From assembly GCF_900114035.1 (NCBI RefSeq), contig NZ_FORP01000005.1, positions 1 through 64,000 of the forward strand: 64,000 bases of DNA. Direction: 5' to 3'. Positions 24,442 to 32,932 of this stretch are shown here, one piece after another. Origin of the DNA: Amycolatopsis sacchari (GTDB lineage: Bacteria > Actinomycetota > Actinomycetes > Mycobacteriales > Pseudonocardiaceae). Both the position numbers and the translations under genes were made by a program. Every line of letters starts with the position of its first letter. The first letter of the stretch is position 1. Below the pieces are notes generated by a model. It saw only the letters and a program-made list of their open reading frames with translations, was not told the origin of the DNA and ran no database searches.

Positions 24442-25604
24442 AGGTCCAGGAACACCCAGCGGGCGTCCGGGGCGAGGCCGGCCAGCCACTTGCCGCAGTT
24501 CTGCAGCACGACCGGCCCCGACGTGACGTGCTGCGTGCCCGCGTGCAGGTCGCGGAAGAAGCGTTGCAGGTCACCGCGGCGCAGAGCCGCCGTGCCCGCC
24601 CACTTGTACGCGGTCAGGCCGACCTCGTGCACCGACCACGTGGCGTTGTTCAGCATCAGCCGCGTCAGGGTTTCCTGTTCCGTCGACAGCAGCTCACCCG
24701 CGTCCAGCGTCGCCTCGTTGTCCGCCCACACCTCCATCGCCCACGCGGCCGCCGCCCGCAGCTTCGCCTCCGCCTTGGCGTACTCGGCGTAGAACTGGCC
24801 GGTGTCGACCGTCGCGCCCGGGGTGCCGGTCTTCTTGGCCACCAGCGCCTTCAGCTCGTCCAGCATCCGGCGGCCGACACCCAGCGCCCAGCCCGTGTGG
24901 CAGATGCCCGCCATGTTCGCCAGCCCCACGCGGTAGATCGCCCCGCCGTGCTTCGCGTCCATTGTGGACGTCTCGAACACGTGGCTGTCCGGCACGAACA
25001 GGTCCTCGCACACGTAGTCGATGCTGTTCGTGGCCCGCAGGCCCATCACGTCCCAGTTGTCGACGAGCGTGGCCTGCTCCTTGGGGAACGTGAACACCAG
25101 CGCCTGGCCCGTCTCCTCGCAGAAGGCGGCGGTGTGGATGTGCGTGGCCATCGAGATCCCCGACGCGAACGACCACTGGCCGCTGATCCGGTACCCGCCG
25201 TCGGCCCGCACCGCCTTGCCCATCCGCGTGCCCTGCCCCGCCATGCGCGCGTACCGGCCGCCGGGCACGTCGGGGTAGAGGTCGGCGACGCCGTCCGGCC
25301 CGAGGTAGGCCGCCGTGGTGCCCGTGACCATCTGCAGCGCCATGTACGCCCAGCCCGCGGACGCGTCCGCGTAGGTGACCTTGGCGATGGTCTCGATCAC
25401 CTGCCGCGGCGAGAACTCGTACCCGCCCAGCTCGCGCGGGATGCCCACCTTGAACGCGCCGGTCTCCTGCAGTGCCTGCGCCACCTCGTCGGTGAGCCTG
25501 CCCAGCTCCTCGCCCTTCTCGGCGTTGTCCTTCAGCAGCGGGGTGATCTCGTCGAGCCGGGCGATCAGCCCGTCGAACTCGTCACTGACGTGCAGCTCAC
25601 TCAT
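24426..25604 (-). CDS. Acyl-CoA dehydrogenase-fold flavin monooxygenase (HsaA-like)
   Basis: A 392-residue two-component-type flavin-dependent monooxygenase with the acyl-CoA dehydrogenase fold, similar to HsaA and other group D phenol hydroxylases. Signs are YADASAGWAYMALQMV, GGYRISGQWSFASGI and LHAGTQHVTSGPVVLQNCG near the C-terminus (acyl-CoA dehydrogenase C-terminal type 2). It would hydroxylate a phenol ring using reduced flavin supplied by a separate reductase, which is not in this operon. It is last of a three-gene operon with an alpha/beta hydrolase and a VOC dioxygenase; its ATG overlaps the hydrolase stop. Confidence 0.86.
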   Translation of the reverse strand: MSELHVSDEFDGLIARLDEITPLLKDNAEKGEELGRLTDEVAQALQETGAFKVGIPRELGGYEFSPRQVIETIAKVTYADASAGWAYMALQMVTGTTAAYLGPDGVADLYPDVPGGRYARMAGQGTRMGKAVRADGGYRISGQWSFASGISMATHIHTAAFCEETGQALVFTFPKEQATLVDNWDVMGLRATNSIDYVCEDLFVPDSHVFETSTMDAKHGGAIYRVGLANMAGICHTGWALGVGRRMLDELKALVAKKTGTPGATVDTGQFYAEYAKAEAKLRAAAAWAMEVWADNEATLDAGELLSTEQETLTRLMLNNATWSVHEVGLTAYKWAGTAALRRGDLQRFFRDLHAGTQHVTSGPVVLQNCGKWLAGLAPDARWVFLDLQAPR

Positions 25605-26542
25605 GCGGCCTCCCTCTTGGAAATCCACTCGATGACGGGTTTGACGGCTTCGTCGGAGTTGGTCTCGAAGACGAGCCCGTGGCCGTTGCCGGTGATGCCG
25701 TGGTCGGGCAGGTGCAGCCGCTCGGCGTGCGCACCCGCGGTGGTGAGGAACTCGACCATCTCCTGGGCGAACCCGGCGAAGGCGGACGCGCCACCGGTGA
25801 CGACCACGACGGGTTTGCCCGCCAGCGCGGGGATCCGCCTGCCGGGCACCTCCTCCGGGGTTGCGGCGGGCGGGTCGTAGGTGATCTCCGCGCTGGTCAG
25901 GCCCCACGTGAGCGGGCCCATCCCGGGGAAGTCCACGAACGGCGGCCCCATCGGCTCGATCGCCGCGATCGCCACGACGAGGTCCGGCCGCGCGTCGGTG
26001 GCCAGCCAGCCGACCGGGCCACCCGCGGAGTGCGTGACGAGCACGGCGGGACCGGTGCGGTCCAGCAGGCGGGCCAGCCGGTCGGCGTCCAGGCGCTGCG
26101 ACAGCGCGAGGTCGGCGGGCAGCGGTCCCATCGCCGCTGTCAGCTGGTCGTAGTCCCACGTCGTGTTCTCCGAGGCGAACAGGTTTTCCACCGCCTCGTA
26201 AGGGATCTGCGCGCCCATCGGGCCGATGACGTCGGGGTGGTACGGCGAGCGGCCGTGCCCGCAGCGGTCCACGACGTACACGGCGAAGCCCGCTTCGACG
26301 AAGCGCGTGGCCCAGCCGGGACGTCCGTCCGGGGTGCCCGTCCAGTCGGTGCGCTGTCCGCCACCGCCGTGCACGAGCACGAGCGGGTACGGGTGGGTGA
26401 CCTCCAGCGGTGCTTCCCAGCTCACGAACATCGGGCCGCGCTGCACCGTGCCCTGCGGGGCCTCGACCCGCTCGCCCGGTACCCAGAACTGACCTCGCCG
26501 CACGGTGATCTCGTGACCGCCGGTCTCGTGGGGTGCGGCCAT
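25601..26542 (-). CDS. Alpha/beta hydrolase of the aromatic-degradation operon
   Basis: A 313-residue hydrolase. The oxyanion-hole region is LVLVHGGGGQRTDW, the nucleophile Ser is in LVTHSAGGPVGWL and the His is near the C-terminus in GITGNGHGLVFE. Position between a ring-cleaving VOC dioxygenase and an HsaA-like monooxygenase suggests that it cleaves an ester or a C-C bond of a ring-fission product, though the long N-terminal region (RRGQFWVPGERVEAPQGTVQ) is more typical of esterases. The ATG lies 1 bp after the VOC gene stop. Confidence 0.82.
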   Translation of the reverse strand: MAAPHETGGHEITVRRGQFWVPGERVEAPQGTVQRGPMFVSWEAPLEVTHPYPLVLVHGGGGQRTDWTGTPDGRPGWATRFVEAGFAVYVVDRCGHGRSPYHPDVIGPMGAQIPYEAVENLFASENTTWDYDQLTAAMGPLPADLALSQRLDADRLARLLDRTGPAVLVTHSAGGPVGWLATDARPDLVVAIAAIEPMGPPFVDFPGMGPLTWGLTSAEITYDPPAATPEEVPGRRIPALAGKPVVVVTGGASAFAGFAQEMVEFLTTAGAHAERLHLPDHGITGNGHGLVFETNSDEAVKPVIEWISKREAA

Positions 26543-26543
26543 G

Positions 26544-27497
26544 TCAGATCTCGATCGGCTCGAGCCGCGAGAGGATCTCCTCGCGCCGGTTCTCGAACTG
26601 CTCGGGGAGCTGGAAGCGCTTTCCCAGCTCCTGTGGCGACTCGTCGCACGTCCAGCCGCCGTTCTCGTGGGTGACCGCCAGCTCGAACAACGCGCCGCCC
26701 GGCGTGCGGACGTACACGCTCATGAAGTACTTGCGGTCCTTCAGCTCCGAGATGTCGGTGTAGCCGCGGCCCTCGATGTCGAACTTGACCTCGGCCTGGT
26801 TCCCGAGCGTGTCGACGTTCCACGCGAAGTGGTGGTAGGTGCCCGCGCCGTAGCTCCAGGTGCCCTGGTCGTCCTTGCGGTTGACCGTGAGTTCGAGGTG
26901 GTTGCCGTACTTCGCGTTGCCGATCTGCAGCGCCGCCACGTCGCCCTCTTCGGTCAGTCGGCCCTGCGAGAAGAACGACTCGTCCGCGAACTCCACCATC
27001 CGGTCCGGCGTCGCGACGTGCACGCCGACCCCGTGGATGCCGTGGATCGCGCACTCCGGCGGCACGCCGTAACCCGGGTGTCCCACGCGCTCGTCCCCGC
27101 TGTTGCCGACGAACACGTACTCGATGCCCGACGGGTGCCGGAACGCCAGGCGCCGCTGGCCGAACCGCTCGAAGTTGGTCACCTCGACGTCGTGCTCGGT
27201 CAGGCGCCGGTACCAGTAGTCCATCGAGTCGTGCGGGATCGACAGCAGCACCTCGCGGGCCTGGTTGGTGCCGCGCTTGCCGTAGAACCCGGCCTGCGCC
27301 CACGGGAACGTCGTGACCACGCTGGAGGGGTCGCCGTTCGCGTTGGAGTAGTACAGGTGGTAGATCGGCAGCGAGCCGTCGAACAACACGGTCCGCTTGA
27401 TGAAGCGCAGGCCGAGGACCTTCACGTGGAAGTCCACGTCCTCCTGCGCCCCGCCCACGGACAGCGTCACGTGGTGTGAACCCTCGACGTATGCCAT
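26544..27497 (-). CDS. VOC-superfamily ring-cleaving dioxygenase (LinE/MhqO-like)
   Basis: A 317-residue protein with two VOC/glyoxalase modules (about residues 5-150 and 150-300). The likely metal ligands are His in GSHHVTLSV, His in GTYHHFAW and Glu in GGALFELAVTHE, the 2-His-1-carboxylate set of Fe(II) extradiol dioxygenases acting on hydroquinones or catechols. GGAGG lies seven bases before the ATG. It is first of an operon with a hydrolase and a flavin monooxygenase, and is divergent from an AraC regulator that probably controls it. Confidence 0.86.
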   Translation of the reverse strand: MAYVEGSHHVTLSVGGAQEDVDFHVKVLGLRFIKRTVLFDGSLPIYHLYYSNANGDPSSVVTTFPWAQAGFYGKRGTNQAREVLLSIPHDSMDYWYRRLTEHDVEVTNFERFGQRRLAFRHPSGIEYVFVGNSGDERVGHPGYGVPPECAIHGIHGVGVHVATPDRMVEFADESFFSQGRLTEEGDVAALQIGNAKYGNHLELTVNRKDDQGTWSYGAGTYHHFAWNVDTLGNQAEVKFDIEGRGYTDISELKDRKYFMSVYVRTPGGALFELAVTHENGGWTCDESPQELGKRFQLPEQFENRREEILSRLEPIEI

Positions 27498-27829
27498 GAC
27501 GTGCCTCCACGGTGAGGAACTGCGGTTGTCCCGCTAGAGCCTGTATTGAGGTGGTTTGCGTGGCGGTGCGGGTAGCGGAACCTGAGGCGGCTCCTCGCTC
27601 CGGGATCGCCTCCTCATGACCGCCAGGTCACCACGGAGGCGCTGTCCTCGCGAGGCACCGCCTCAGAACCCGCGGCGGTGCCGGTTGACGGCCCACAGCA
27701 AGCGGCTCCGCCACTTCGAAACACAACCTAGGCGCGGCCGCGGCGGTGGTCATCTCGCGCGGGCGCAGGGCTCTGTCGGATGCGCGCAGGATTGGTTACC
27801 GTGGGGTTCGCCGAGCGGTGGAGGTGACG
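27498..27829. other. Divergent regulatory spacer with a long imperfect inverted repeat
   Basis: No gene is supported in this 332-bp spacer between the VOC operon and the AraC gene. CTGAGGCGGCTCCTCGC (27582-27598) and GCGAGGCACCGCCTCAG (27650-27666) form an inverted repeat with 15 of 17 pairs and a 51-bp centre. A second GC-rich pairable stretch (GGCGGTGCCG, AGCGGCTCCGCC) follows to about 27712. It could be an operator, a leader structure or a small non-autonomous repeat element. Confidence 0.55.
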
Positions 27830-28798
27830 ATGACGTCGCTGACCGAACAGATCCCCGCTGCCGACCTCGTCGGCCGCGGTGGGACGAAGGTCGCTTTCGG
27901 GTCGTGGACCGATGCCGTGCGCCGCAGCGTGCTGAGCTTCCGGTTCGACTGCGACCGGCCGCGCGCGTTCGCCGGCACGATCCGCAACCGCTCGCTGGGC
28001 GGGGTCAACTTCGTGGACATGGCCTGTGAGCGCCACGCCGCCTACCGCGACCGCACGACGATTTCCCCGGCGGAGCCCGGGTTCTACGTGATGACCCTGC
28101 AGCTGGCCGGTGAGCTGCGGCTCGCGCAGCAGGACCGGGTGGCGGTGCTGAAACCCGGGTTGTTCGCGTTGTACGACTCGGCGGAGCCCGCCGCGCTGAC
28201 CGCGAGCGACGGTTACCGGTCGACGTGCATCCGGTTCCCCAAGGCGTGGCTGGGCCCGCACCAGCCGACCGGCATCACGGCGACGGCGTTCGAGTGCGAG
28301 CCCGGACTGCCCGCGGCGGTGTGGGGGATGCTGATCAGCCTCAACCGCAACCTGGAGGGGCTGGGCGCGCACGGTCCCGCGGCGGTGCGGACGGTGATGG
28401 ACCTGGTGACCACCATGCTGCGGACCGAGCTGGGCAGGCGCGAGCCGGAGCGGCGGGACGTGCTGCTGGCCGAGATCGGCGCGTACATCGAGCGGCACCT
28501 CGGCGATCCGGAGCTGGACCCCACCCGGATCGCGGCGGCGCACTTCGTCTCACCGCGGCAGCTGCACGTGTTGTTCGAGCGCACCGGCACGACGGTCGCG
28601 GCGGCGATCCGCGAGCGGCGGCTCGAACGCTGCCGCCGCGATCTCGCCGACCCGGCGCTGGCCGAAGTGCCCGTCGCCGCGATCGCCGCCCGCTGGGGCT
28701 TCCGCGGCGCGTCGCACTTCGGCCAGGTGTTCAAACGGGAAACCGGTAGGACGCCCGCTCAGTACCGGCGCGCCGCGCTGGCTCGCCTGCCGCGCTAG
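27830..28798 (+). CDS. AraC-family transcriptional regulator
   Basis: A 322-residue regulator. Residues about 35-190 form an AraC-binding-like sensor domain (VLSFRFDCDRPRAFAGTIRN, LRLAQQDRVAVLKPG) and the C-terminal 100 residues hold two helix-turn-helices (DPTRIAAAHFVSPRQLHVLF; VAAIAARWGFRGASHFGQVF, then KRETGRTPAQYR). Relatives (FeaR/NphR type) activate aromatic or amine catabolic operons, consistent with the divergent monooxygenase/dioxygenase operon. GGAGGTGA lies four bases before the ATG. Confidence 0.9.
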   Translation: MTSLTEQIPAADLVGRGGTKVAFGSWTDAVRRSVLSFRFDCDRPRAFAGTIRNRSLGGVNFVDMACERHAAYRDRTTISPAEPGFYVMTLQLAGELRLAQQDRVAVLKPGLFALYDSAEPAALTASDGYRSTCIRFPKAWLGPHQPTGITATAFECEPGLPAAVWGMLISLNRNLEGLGAHGPAAVRTVMDLVTTMLRTELGRREPERRDVLLAEIGAYIERHLGDPELDPTRIAAAHFVSPRQLHVLFERTGTTVAAAIRERRLERCRRDLADPALAEVPVAAIAARWGFRGASHFGQVFKRETGRTPAQYRRAALARLPR

Positions 28799-28842
28799 GC
28801 GGAGCCTGTCGTCGACCAGGGCCCCACGGGTCTGCGCTAACC

Positions 28843-28867
28843 TGTAAGGCAGCCAAGCAGCCTTACA
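28843..28867. promoter_or_regulatory. Palindromic operator of the FadR-type regulator, probable autoregulation
   Basis: TGTAAGGC and GCCTTACA are perfect inverted arms around AGCCAAGCA, just downstream of a possible -10 box TAACCT (28839-28844) and 20 bp before the regulator's start codon. Such a position fits repression by the encoded GntR/FadR protein. Confidence 0.65.
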
Positions 28868-28886
28868 CCTCTGGGCAGGGGATTTC

Positions 28887-29600
28887 ATGGCACCACCAGG
28901 CCGTTCGGGCCCGTCCGGCACGGTTCAGGCCACTCCCATCGCCCGGCTGCCGGTCGCCGAAGCTGTGGTCAACGCGATCAGGCAGGACATCGAGAGCGGG
29001 GCCTACGCGGTCGGGGACAAGCTGCAGTCCGAGGCGACGCTCGCCGCCCAGTACGGCGTCAGCCGCCCGGTCGTGCGTGAGGCGCTCCGGGCCTGTGCCG
29101 CACTCGGCCTCACCGAAACGAAAACCGGCAGGGGAACGTTCGTGGTCGCATCGTCGGTCGCCGGCGGGCTCCGGTTCGGGAAGTACTCGCTGCGCGACCT
29201 CGTGGAAGCGCGGCCTCACGTCGAAATCCCCGCCGCCGGCCTTGCTGCGCAACGCCGGTCAGCGGACGACCTCCGGCAGCTCGGGGCGCTCGTCACCGCG
29301 ATGGCGGCGGAAACCGGTACGGAAACCTGGGTCCGGCACGACGCGGATTTCCACGTGGCGATCGCTCGTGCCAGCGGCAACAAGGTTTTCGAAAGCATCG
29401 TCGTCGAGATGAGGGACGCGCTGGCCCGCCAGTCCGGAGCGCTGAGCGTGGTGCCGGACCGGCAACGCCGCTCGGACGAGGAACACCGCCGGATACTCGA
29501 AGCGATCCAACGCGGGGACGCCCGCGACGCCACTGCCGCCATGGCAGACCACCTGTCCGCCGTCGATGCCGCGCTCGACACGATCCTCAAGAGGAAGTAA
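28887..29600 (+). CDS. FadR-subfamily GntR transcriptional regulator
   Basis: A 237-residue regulator with a GntR winged helix (about residues 20-88: LQSEATLAAQYGVSRPVVRE, GRGTFVV) and an FCD effector domain (about 100-232) with the metal/ligand residues DADFHVAIARASGN and EEHRRILEAIQRGD. Its stop is 8 bp before an asparaginase gene, so they form an operon, with a palindromic operator directly upstream. It probably senses an amino acid or organic acid, plausibly aspartate or asparagine. Confidence 0.9.
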   Translation: MAPPGRSGPSGTVQATPIARLPVAEAVVNAIRQDIESGAYAVGDKLQSEATLAAQYGVSRPVVREALRACAALGLTETKTGRGTFVVASSVAGGLRFGKYSLRDLVEARPHVEIPAAGLAAQRRSADDLRQLGALVTAMAAETGTETWVRHDADFHVAIARASGNKVFESIVVEMRDALARQSGALSVVPDRQRRSDEEHRRILEAIQRGDARDATAAMADHLSAVDAALDTILKRK

Positions 29601-29608
29601 CGCCTTCG

Positions 29609-30601
29609 ATGGCCTCTCCCAGCACCACGTCGGCGTCCTCCGGGCAGCTGCGTACGCCGCGCCACGTGCCCGTCGCCGAGACGACACGCGGTGGATTGGT
29701 CGAATGCGTCCACTACGGCTCGGCGGTCGCGACCTCCCCGGACGGCACGCCCTCTCTGGTGATCGGCGACCCGGAAGCGCCCGTGTACCCGCGTTCGTCC
29801 CTGAAACCGTTGCAGGCGGTGGCGATGGTCCGCGCCGGGCTGTCCCTGCCGGCCGACCTCCTCGCGCTCAGCGCGTCGAGCCATTCGGGTGCCGCGGAGC
29901 ACCAGGACGGCGCCGCCCGGATCCTCGCCAGGTACGGACTGGACGAGTCGGCGTTGGAGAACACCCCGGACCTGCCCTACGGTGCGGCCGAACGAGAGCG
30001 GTGGCTCAGCTCGGGCCACCCGCCGACCCGGCTCGCGCAGAACTGCTCGGGCAAACACGCCGCCATGGCCGCCACCTGCGTCGTCAACGGCTGGCCGGTG
30101 GCCGGTTACCTCGATCCCGCGCACCCGCTCCAGCGGCTCGTCGAGGACACCCTCACCGAACTCGTGGGAGAAGAGCCGTTCGCGGTCAGCACGGACGGAT
30201 GCGGCACCCCGCTCTTCGCCTACTCGCTCACCGCGATGGCTCGCGCCTACGGGCGCTTGGCCGCGGCGGCCGCGGACACCCCCGAGGGCGCCGTCGCCGC
30301 TGCGATGCGGGCGCACCCCGGGATGGTCGCGGGCGACCGGCGCGACGTCACCGTCCTCATGCGTGCCGTGCCCGGGCTGCTGGCCAAGGACGGAGCCGAA
30401 GCCGTCCAGGTCGTGGGGCTGCCCGACGGGCGCGGCGTGGCCGTCAAGATCGCCGACGGGGGCGACCGGGCGCGGATGCCGGTCACCGTCCGCGTGTTGC
30501 GAGAACTGGGTTTCGGCGCGCGATCTCTCGACGGGCTGGCCACCAGCCCTGTGCTCGGCGGGGGACGGCCGGTGGGACTCGTGCGTGCGGCAGAGGCCTG
30601 A
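29609..30601 (+). CDS. L-asparaginase II family protein (Rhizobium etli ReAV-type)
   Basis: A 330-residue enzyme of PF06089, a class unrelated to the common bacterial type I/II asparaginases. Characteristic motifs are YPRSSLKPLQAVAMV, ASSHSGAAEHQ, QNCSGKHAAMAATC and STDGCGTPLFAYSL, which include the Ser-Lys and Cys residues defining the active and metal site in ReAV. It should hydrolyse asparagine to aspartate and ammonia in the cytosol. It is co-transcribed with the FadR-type regulator. Substrate is by family. Confidence 0.87.
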   Translation: MASPSTTSASSGQLRTPRHVPVAETTRGGLVECVHYGSAVATSPDGTPSLVIGDPEAPVYPRSSLKPLQAVAMVRAGLSLPADLLALSASSHSGAAEHQDGAARILARYGLDESALENTPDLPYGAAERERWLSSGHPPTRLAQNCSGKHAAMAATCVVNGWPVAGYLDPAHPLQRLVEDTLTELVGEEPFAVSTDGCGTPLFAYSLTAMARAYGRLAAAAADTPEGAVAAAMRAHPGMVAGDRRDVTVLMRAVPGLLAKDGAEAVQVVGLPDGRGVAVKIADGGDRARMPVTVRVLRELGFGARSLDGLATSPVLGGGRPVGLVRAAEA

Positions 30602-30602
30602 C

Positions 30603-31538
30603 TCACCTCCTGCGGACCAGCTCGCCTGCCGCGCTGATCGCGTCCTCGAAGGGCTCGTCCAGCACCGGTAGCAGCACGACGGACTCGCTGCCCGCCTCGT
30701 GCAGGGCGTCGACGGCGGCGGCGCAGCGTTCGAGCGGACCGCTGATCGTGAGCCGGTCGATCCACTCGTCACGCAGTTCGTCCGTCCGGCCCGCGCGCAT
30801 GAGGTCGAGGAGTTCCCCGCCGAACGGCAGCGGGCGCAGGTGCGGTTCGGTGCTGGGCGTGAGCGCCGCGACGAGGTCCTTGCGGACGCGTACCCTGGCG
30901 CGGTCGGCGTCCTCGTCGAGGGCGAACCAGTTGTAGGTGACGATGGTGTGCTCCTCGCCGACGATCTCGCGCGTGGCGCGCACGTACTCCGGCGCCGCGG
31001 GCTCGGCGAGGATCGTGCCGTCGGCGCGTTTCCCGCCTACGGCAAGGGATTTCGGGCCGCGGACCCCCACCAGCAACGGCGGCGCGACCGCGGGCGGGAA
31101 CTCCAGCCGCACGTCGTCGAGGCGCACGTGCCTGCCGTCCATCGAGACCCGCTCGCCCGCCAGCAGGCGCCGCACGGCGGTGAGGGTCTCGTCGAGCGCG
31201 GCCAGCGGGGACGACGGGTACGCGCCGATCTGCTTCATCCACGCGGGAACGCCGTGCCCGAAGCCGGGGAGCAGCCGCCCGGGGTGCAGCTCGGCGAGTG
31301 CGGCCAGCTCCATCGCCGCGATCGCCGGGTTGCGGGCGACCGTGGGCAGCACCCCGATGCCGACGGCGATGGACTCGGTCGCCGCGAGGACCGTGGCGGC
31401 GGTGGCGATCGCCCCGGCGTAGAAGCAGTCCTCGACGACCCACACCTCGTCGAGCCCGGCCCGCTCCGCCCGCCGCGCCAGGTCGACGAGCCGGGCGGGC
31501 GGGGCCTCCCGCGGGATGCGAATGCCGAGACGGGTCAC
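30603..31538 (-). CDS. LLM-class flavin/F420-dependent oxidoreductase
   Basis: A 311-residue luciferase-like oxidoreductase (MTRLGIRIPREAPPARLVDL). Features include VWVVEDCFYAGAI, SIAVGIGVLPTVARNP, HPGRLLPGFGHGVPAWM and LTAVRRLLAGERVS, which match F420-dependent actinobacterial members. AGGAGG lies shortly before the GTG. It converges on the asparaginase gene with a 1-bp gap. Substrate unknown. Confidence 0.87.
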   Translation of the reverse strand: MTRLGIRIPREAPPARLVDLARRAERAGLDEVWVVEDCFYAGAIATAATVLAATESIAVGIGVLPTVARNPAIAAMELAALAELHPGRLLPGFGHGVPAWMKQIGAYPSSPLAALDETLTAVRRLLAGERVSMDGRHVRLDDVRLEFPPAVAPPLLVGVRGPKSLAVGGKRADGTILAEPAAPEYVRATREIVGEEHTIVTYNWFALDEDADRARVRVRKDLVAALTPSTEPHLRPLPFGGELLDLMRAGRTDELRDEWIDRLTISGPLERCAAAVDALHEAGSESVVLLPVLDEPFEDAISAAGELVRRR

Positions 31539-31560
31539 GAGGTCCTCCTGGAGTGGTAGT

Positions 31561-31815
31561 TCACGCGGGCACGAGCCCGTCGCCGGGACCGGTGGTCCAC
31601 GCGACGACCTCGCTGCCCCGTTCGACGAACGTGCCGGGGGCGGGCCGCTGCCTCAGCACGGGACGGTCCTCCGGCTCCGGCTCGATGACCTTCACCACCA
31701 GCCCCGCGCGCAGCCCGGCAGCGAAGGCCTTGGCGACGTGCAGGCCCAGCAGACCGGGCACCTCCACCAGTCCGCCCCCACGAGCCTGCTCGGCCTTCGC
31801 CCTGCCCCGTGCCAT
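31561..31815 (-). CDS. Small PASTA-domain protein
   Basis: An 84-residue protein with one PASTA domain (VEVPGLLGLHVAKAFAAGLR, then VVKVIEPEPED, ending GSEVVAWTTGPG). It has no signal peptide or membrane segment, unlike PASTA-containing kinases and penicillin-binding proteins. The ATG was chosen because TAGCGT lies seven bases upstream. Located 22 bp upstream of the LLM gene on the same strand; role unknown. Confidence 0.75.
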   Translation of the reverse strand: MARGRAKAEQARGGGLVEVPGLLGLHVAKAFAAGLRAGLVVKVIEPEPEDRPVLRQRPAPGTFVERGSEVVAWTTGPGDGLVPA

Positions 31816-31822
31816 CACCCCG

Positions 31823-31828
31823 ACGCTA
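31823..31828 (-). promoter_or_regulatory. -10 box of the PASTA protein gene
   Basis: On the minus strand TAGCGT is followed by seven bases and the ATG, a leaderless arrangement. Confidence 0.5.
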
Positions 31829-31921
31829 GCAGGGCGCGCCAGGCATTTTGCGAAACCGGCAAAGATATTTGTCAAGGTCCTCCCGCCTCCGGATAGTGCG
31901 CGGTGGAAGGGAGTGACAGGC

Positions 31922-32932
31922 ATGGAAGACAAGTACGACGTGGTGGTCATCGGCGGGGGAGCGGCCGGGCTGGCCGGGGCGCTGGCGCTCACCAGGGCGC
32001 GGCGCTCGGTGCTCGTGGTGGATTCGGGCGAACCGCGCAACGCCCCCGCCGGGCACATCCACAACTACCTCGGCCGCGAGGGCACGCCGCCCCGCGAACT
32101 GCTCACCATCGGCCGGGAGGAGGTCGCCGGGTACGGCGGCGAGTTCGCCGACGCGAAGGTGACCGCGGCGGAAGCGTTGTCGCACAACCACTTCCGCGTC
32201 ACGCTCGACACCGGGCAGGCGGTGGTGGCACGCCGTCTGCTGATCACGACGGGGCTCGTCGACGAACTGCCCGCGATCCCCGGCGTCGCCGAGCGGTTCG
32301 GCAACGACGTGCTGCACTGCCCGTACTGCCACGGCTGGGAAGTCCGGGACCAGGCGATCGGCGTCATCGCGTCCGGGCCGGCCGCGGTGCACCAGGCGTT
32401 GCTGTGGCGGCAGTGGACGCGGGACCTGGTGCTGTTCCGGCACACCGCGGGCGACTTCGGTGACGAAGCCCGCGAGCAGCTGGCCGCGCGTGACATCCGC
32501 GTGGTCGAGGGCGAGGTCGCCGCGGTCGAGACCAGCGATGACCGCCTGACCGGCGTCCGGCTGGCGACCGGTGAGGTCGTGCCGCGGCAGGCTGTCGTCG
32601 TCGGAACGCACATGACGGCCCGCTCGGAGCTGCTCGTCTCGCTGGGCCTGGAAACCGCGGAGCAGTCGGTCTTCGGCCAGGTCATGGGCACCTACGTCCC
32701 CGCGGACCCGACCGGGAAGACCGCCGTGCCGGGCGTGTGGGTGGCGGGCAACGTCACCAACCTCGGGGCGCAGGTGATCGTGGCGGCCGGGGCCGGCCTC
32801 GGCGCGGGAGCGGCGATCAACAACGACCTGATGGTGGAGGACACCACCCGCGCGGTGGAGCAGCGCGCGGCCGCGGCGGTCGAACGGCAGGTCTCCGAGC
32901 TCGTCCTCGGCGACCGACGGCACGGGATGTGA
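31922..32932 (+). CDS. Thioredoxin reductase-like FAD oxidoreductase, probable dithiol oxidase (GliT/HlmI-like)
   Basis: A 336-residue flavoprotein of the thioredoxin-reductase fold. FAD binding is shown by VVVIGGGAAGLAGALAL and the C-terminal GVWVAGNVTN; the redox pair is Cys133/Cys136 in HCPYCHGWE. The place of the NADPH motif (GGGDSA in thioredoxin reductase) reads IGVIASGPAAVHQAL, so NADPH binding looks degenerate, as in the oxygen-using dithiol oxidases GliT, HlmI and DepH. GGAAGGGAG precedes the ATG. It overlaps the next methyltransferase by one base (TGATG), so both work together. It may oxidise or protect a small dithiol. Confidence 0.84.
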   Translation: MEDKYDVVVIGGGAAGLAGALALTRARRSVLVVDSGEPRNAPAGHIHNYLGREGTPPRELLTIGREEVAGYGGEFADAKVTAAEALSHNHFRVTLDTGQAVVARRLLITTGLVDELPAIPGVAERFGNDVLHCPYCHGWEVRDQAIGVIASGPAAVHQALLWRQWTRDLVLFRHTAGDFGDEAREQLAARDIRVVEGEVAAVETSDDRLTGVRLATGEVVPRQAVVVGTHMTARSELLVSLGLETAEQSVFGQVMGTYVPADPTGKTAVPGVWVAGNVTNLGAQVIVAAGAGLGAGAAINNDLMVEDTTRAVEQRAAAAVERQVSELVLGDRRHGM

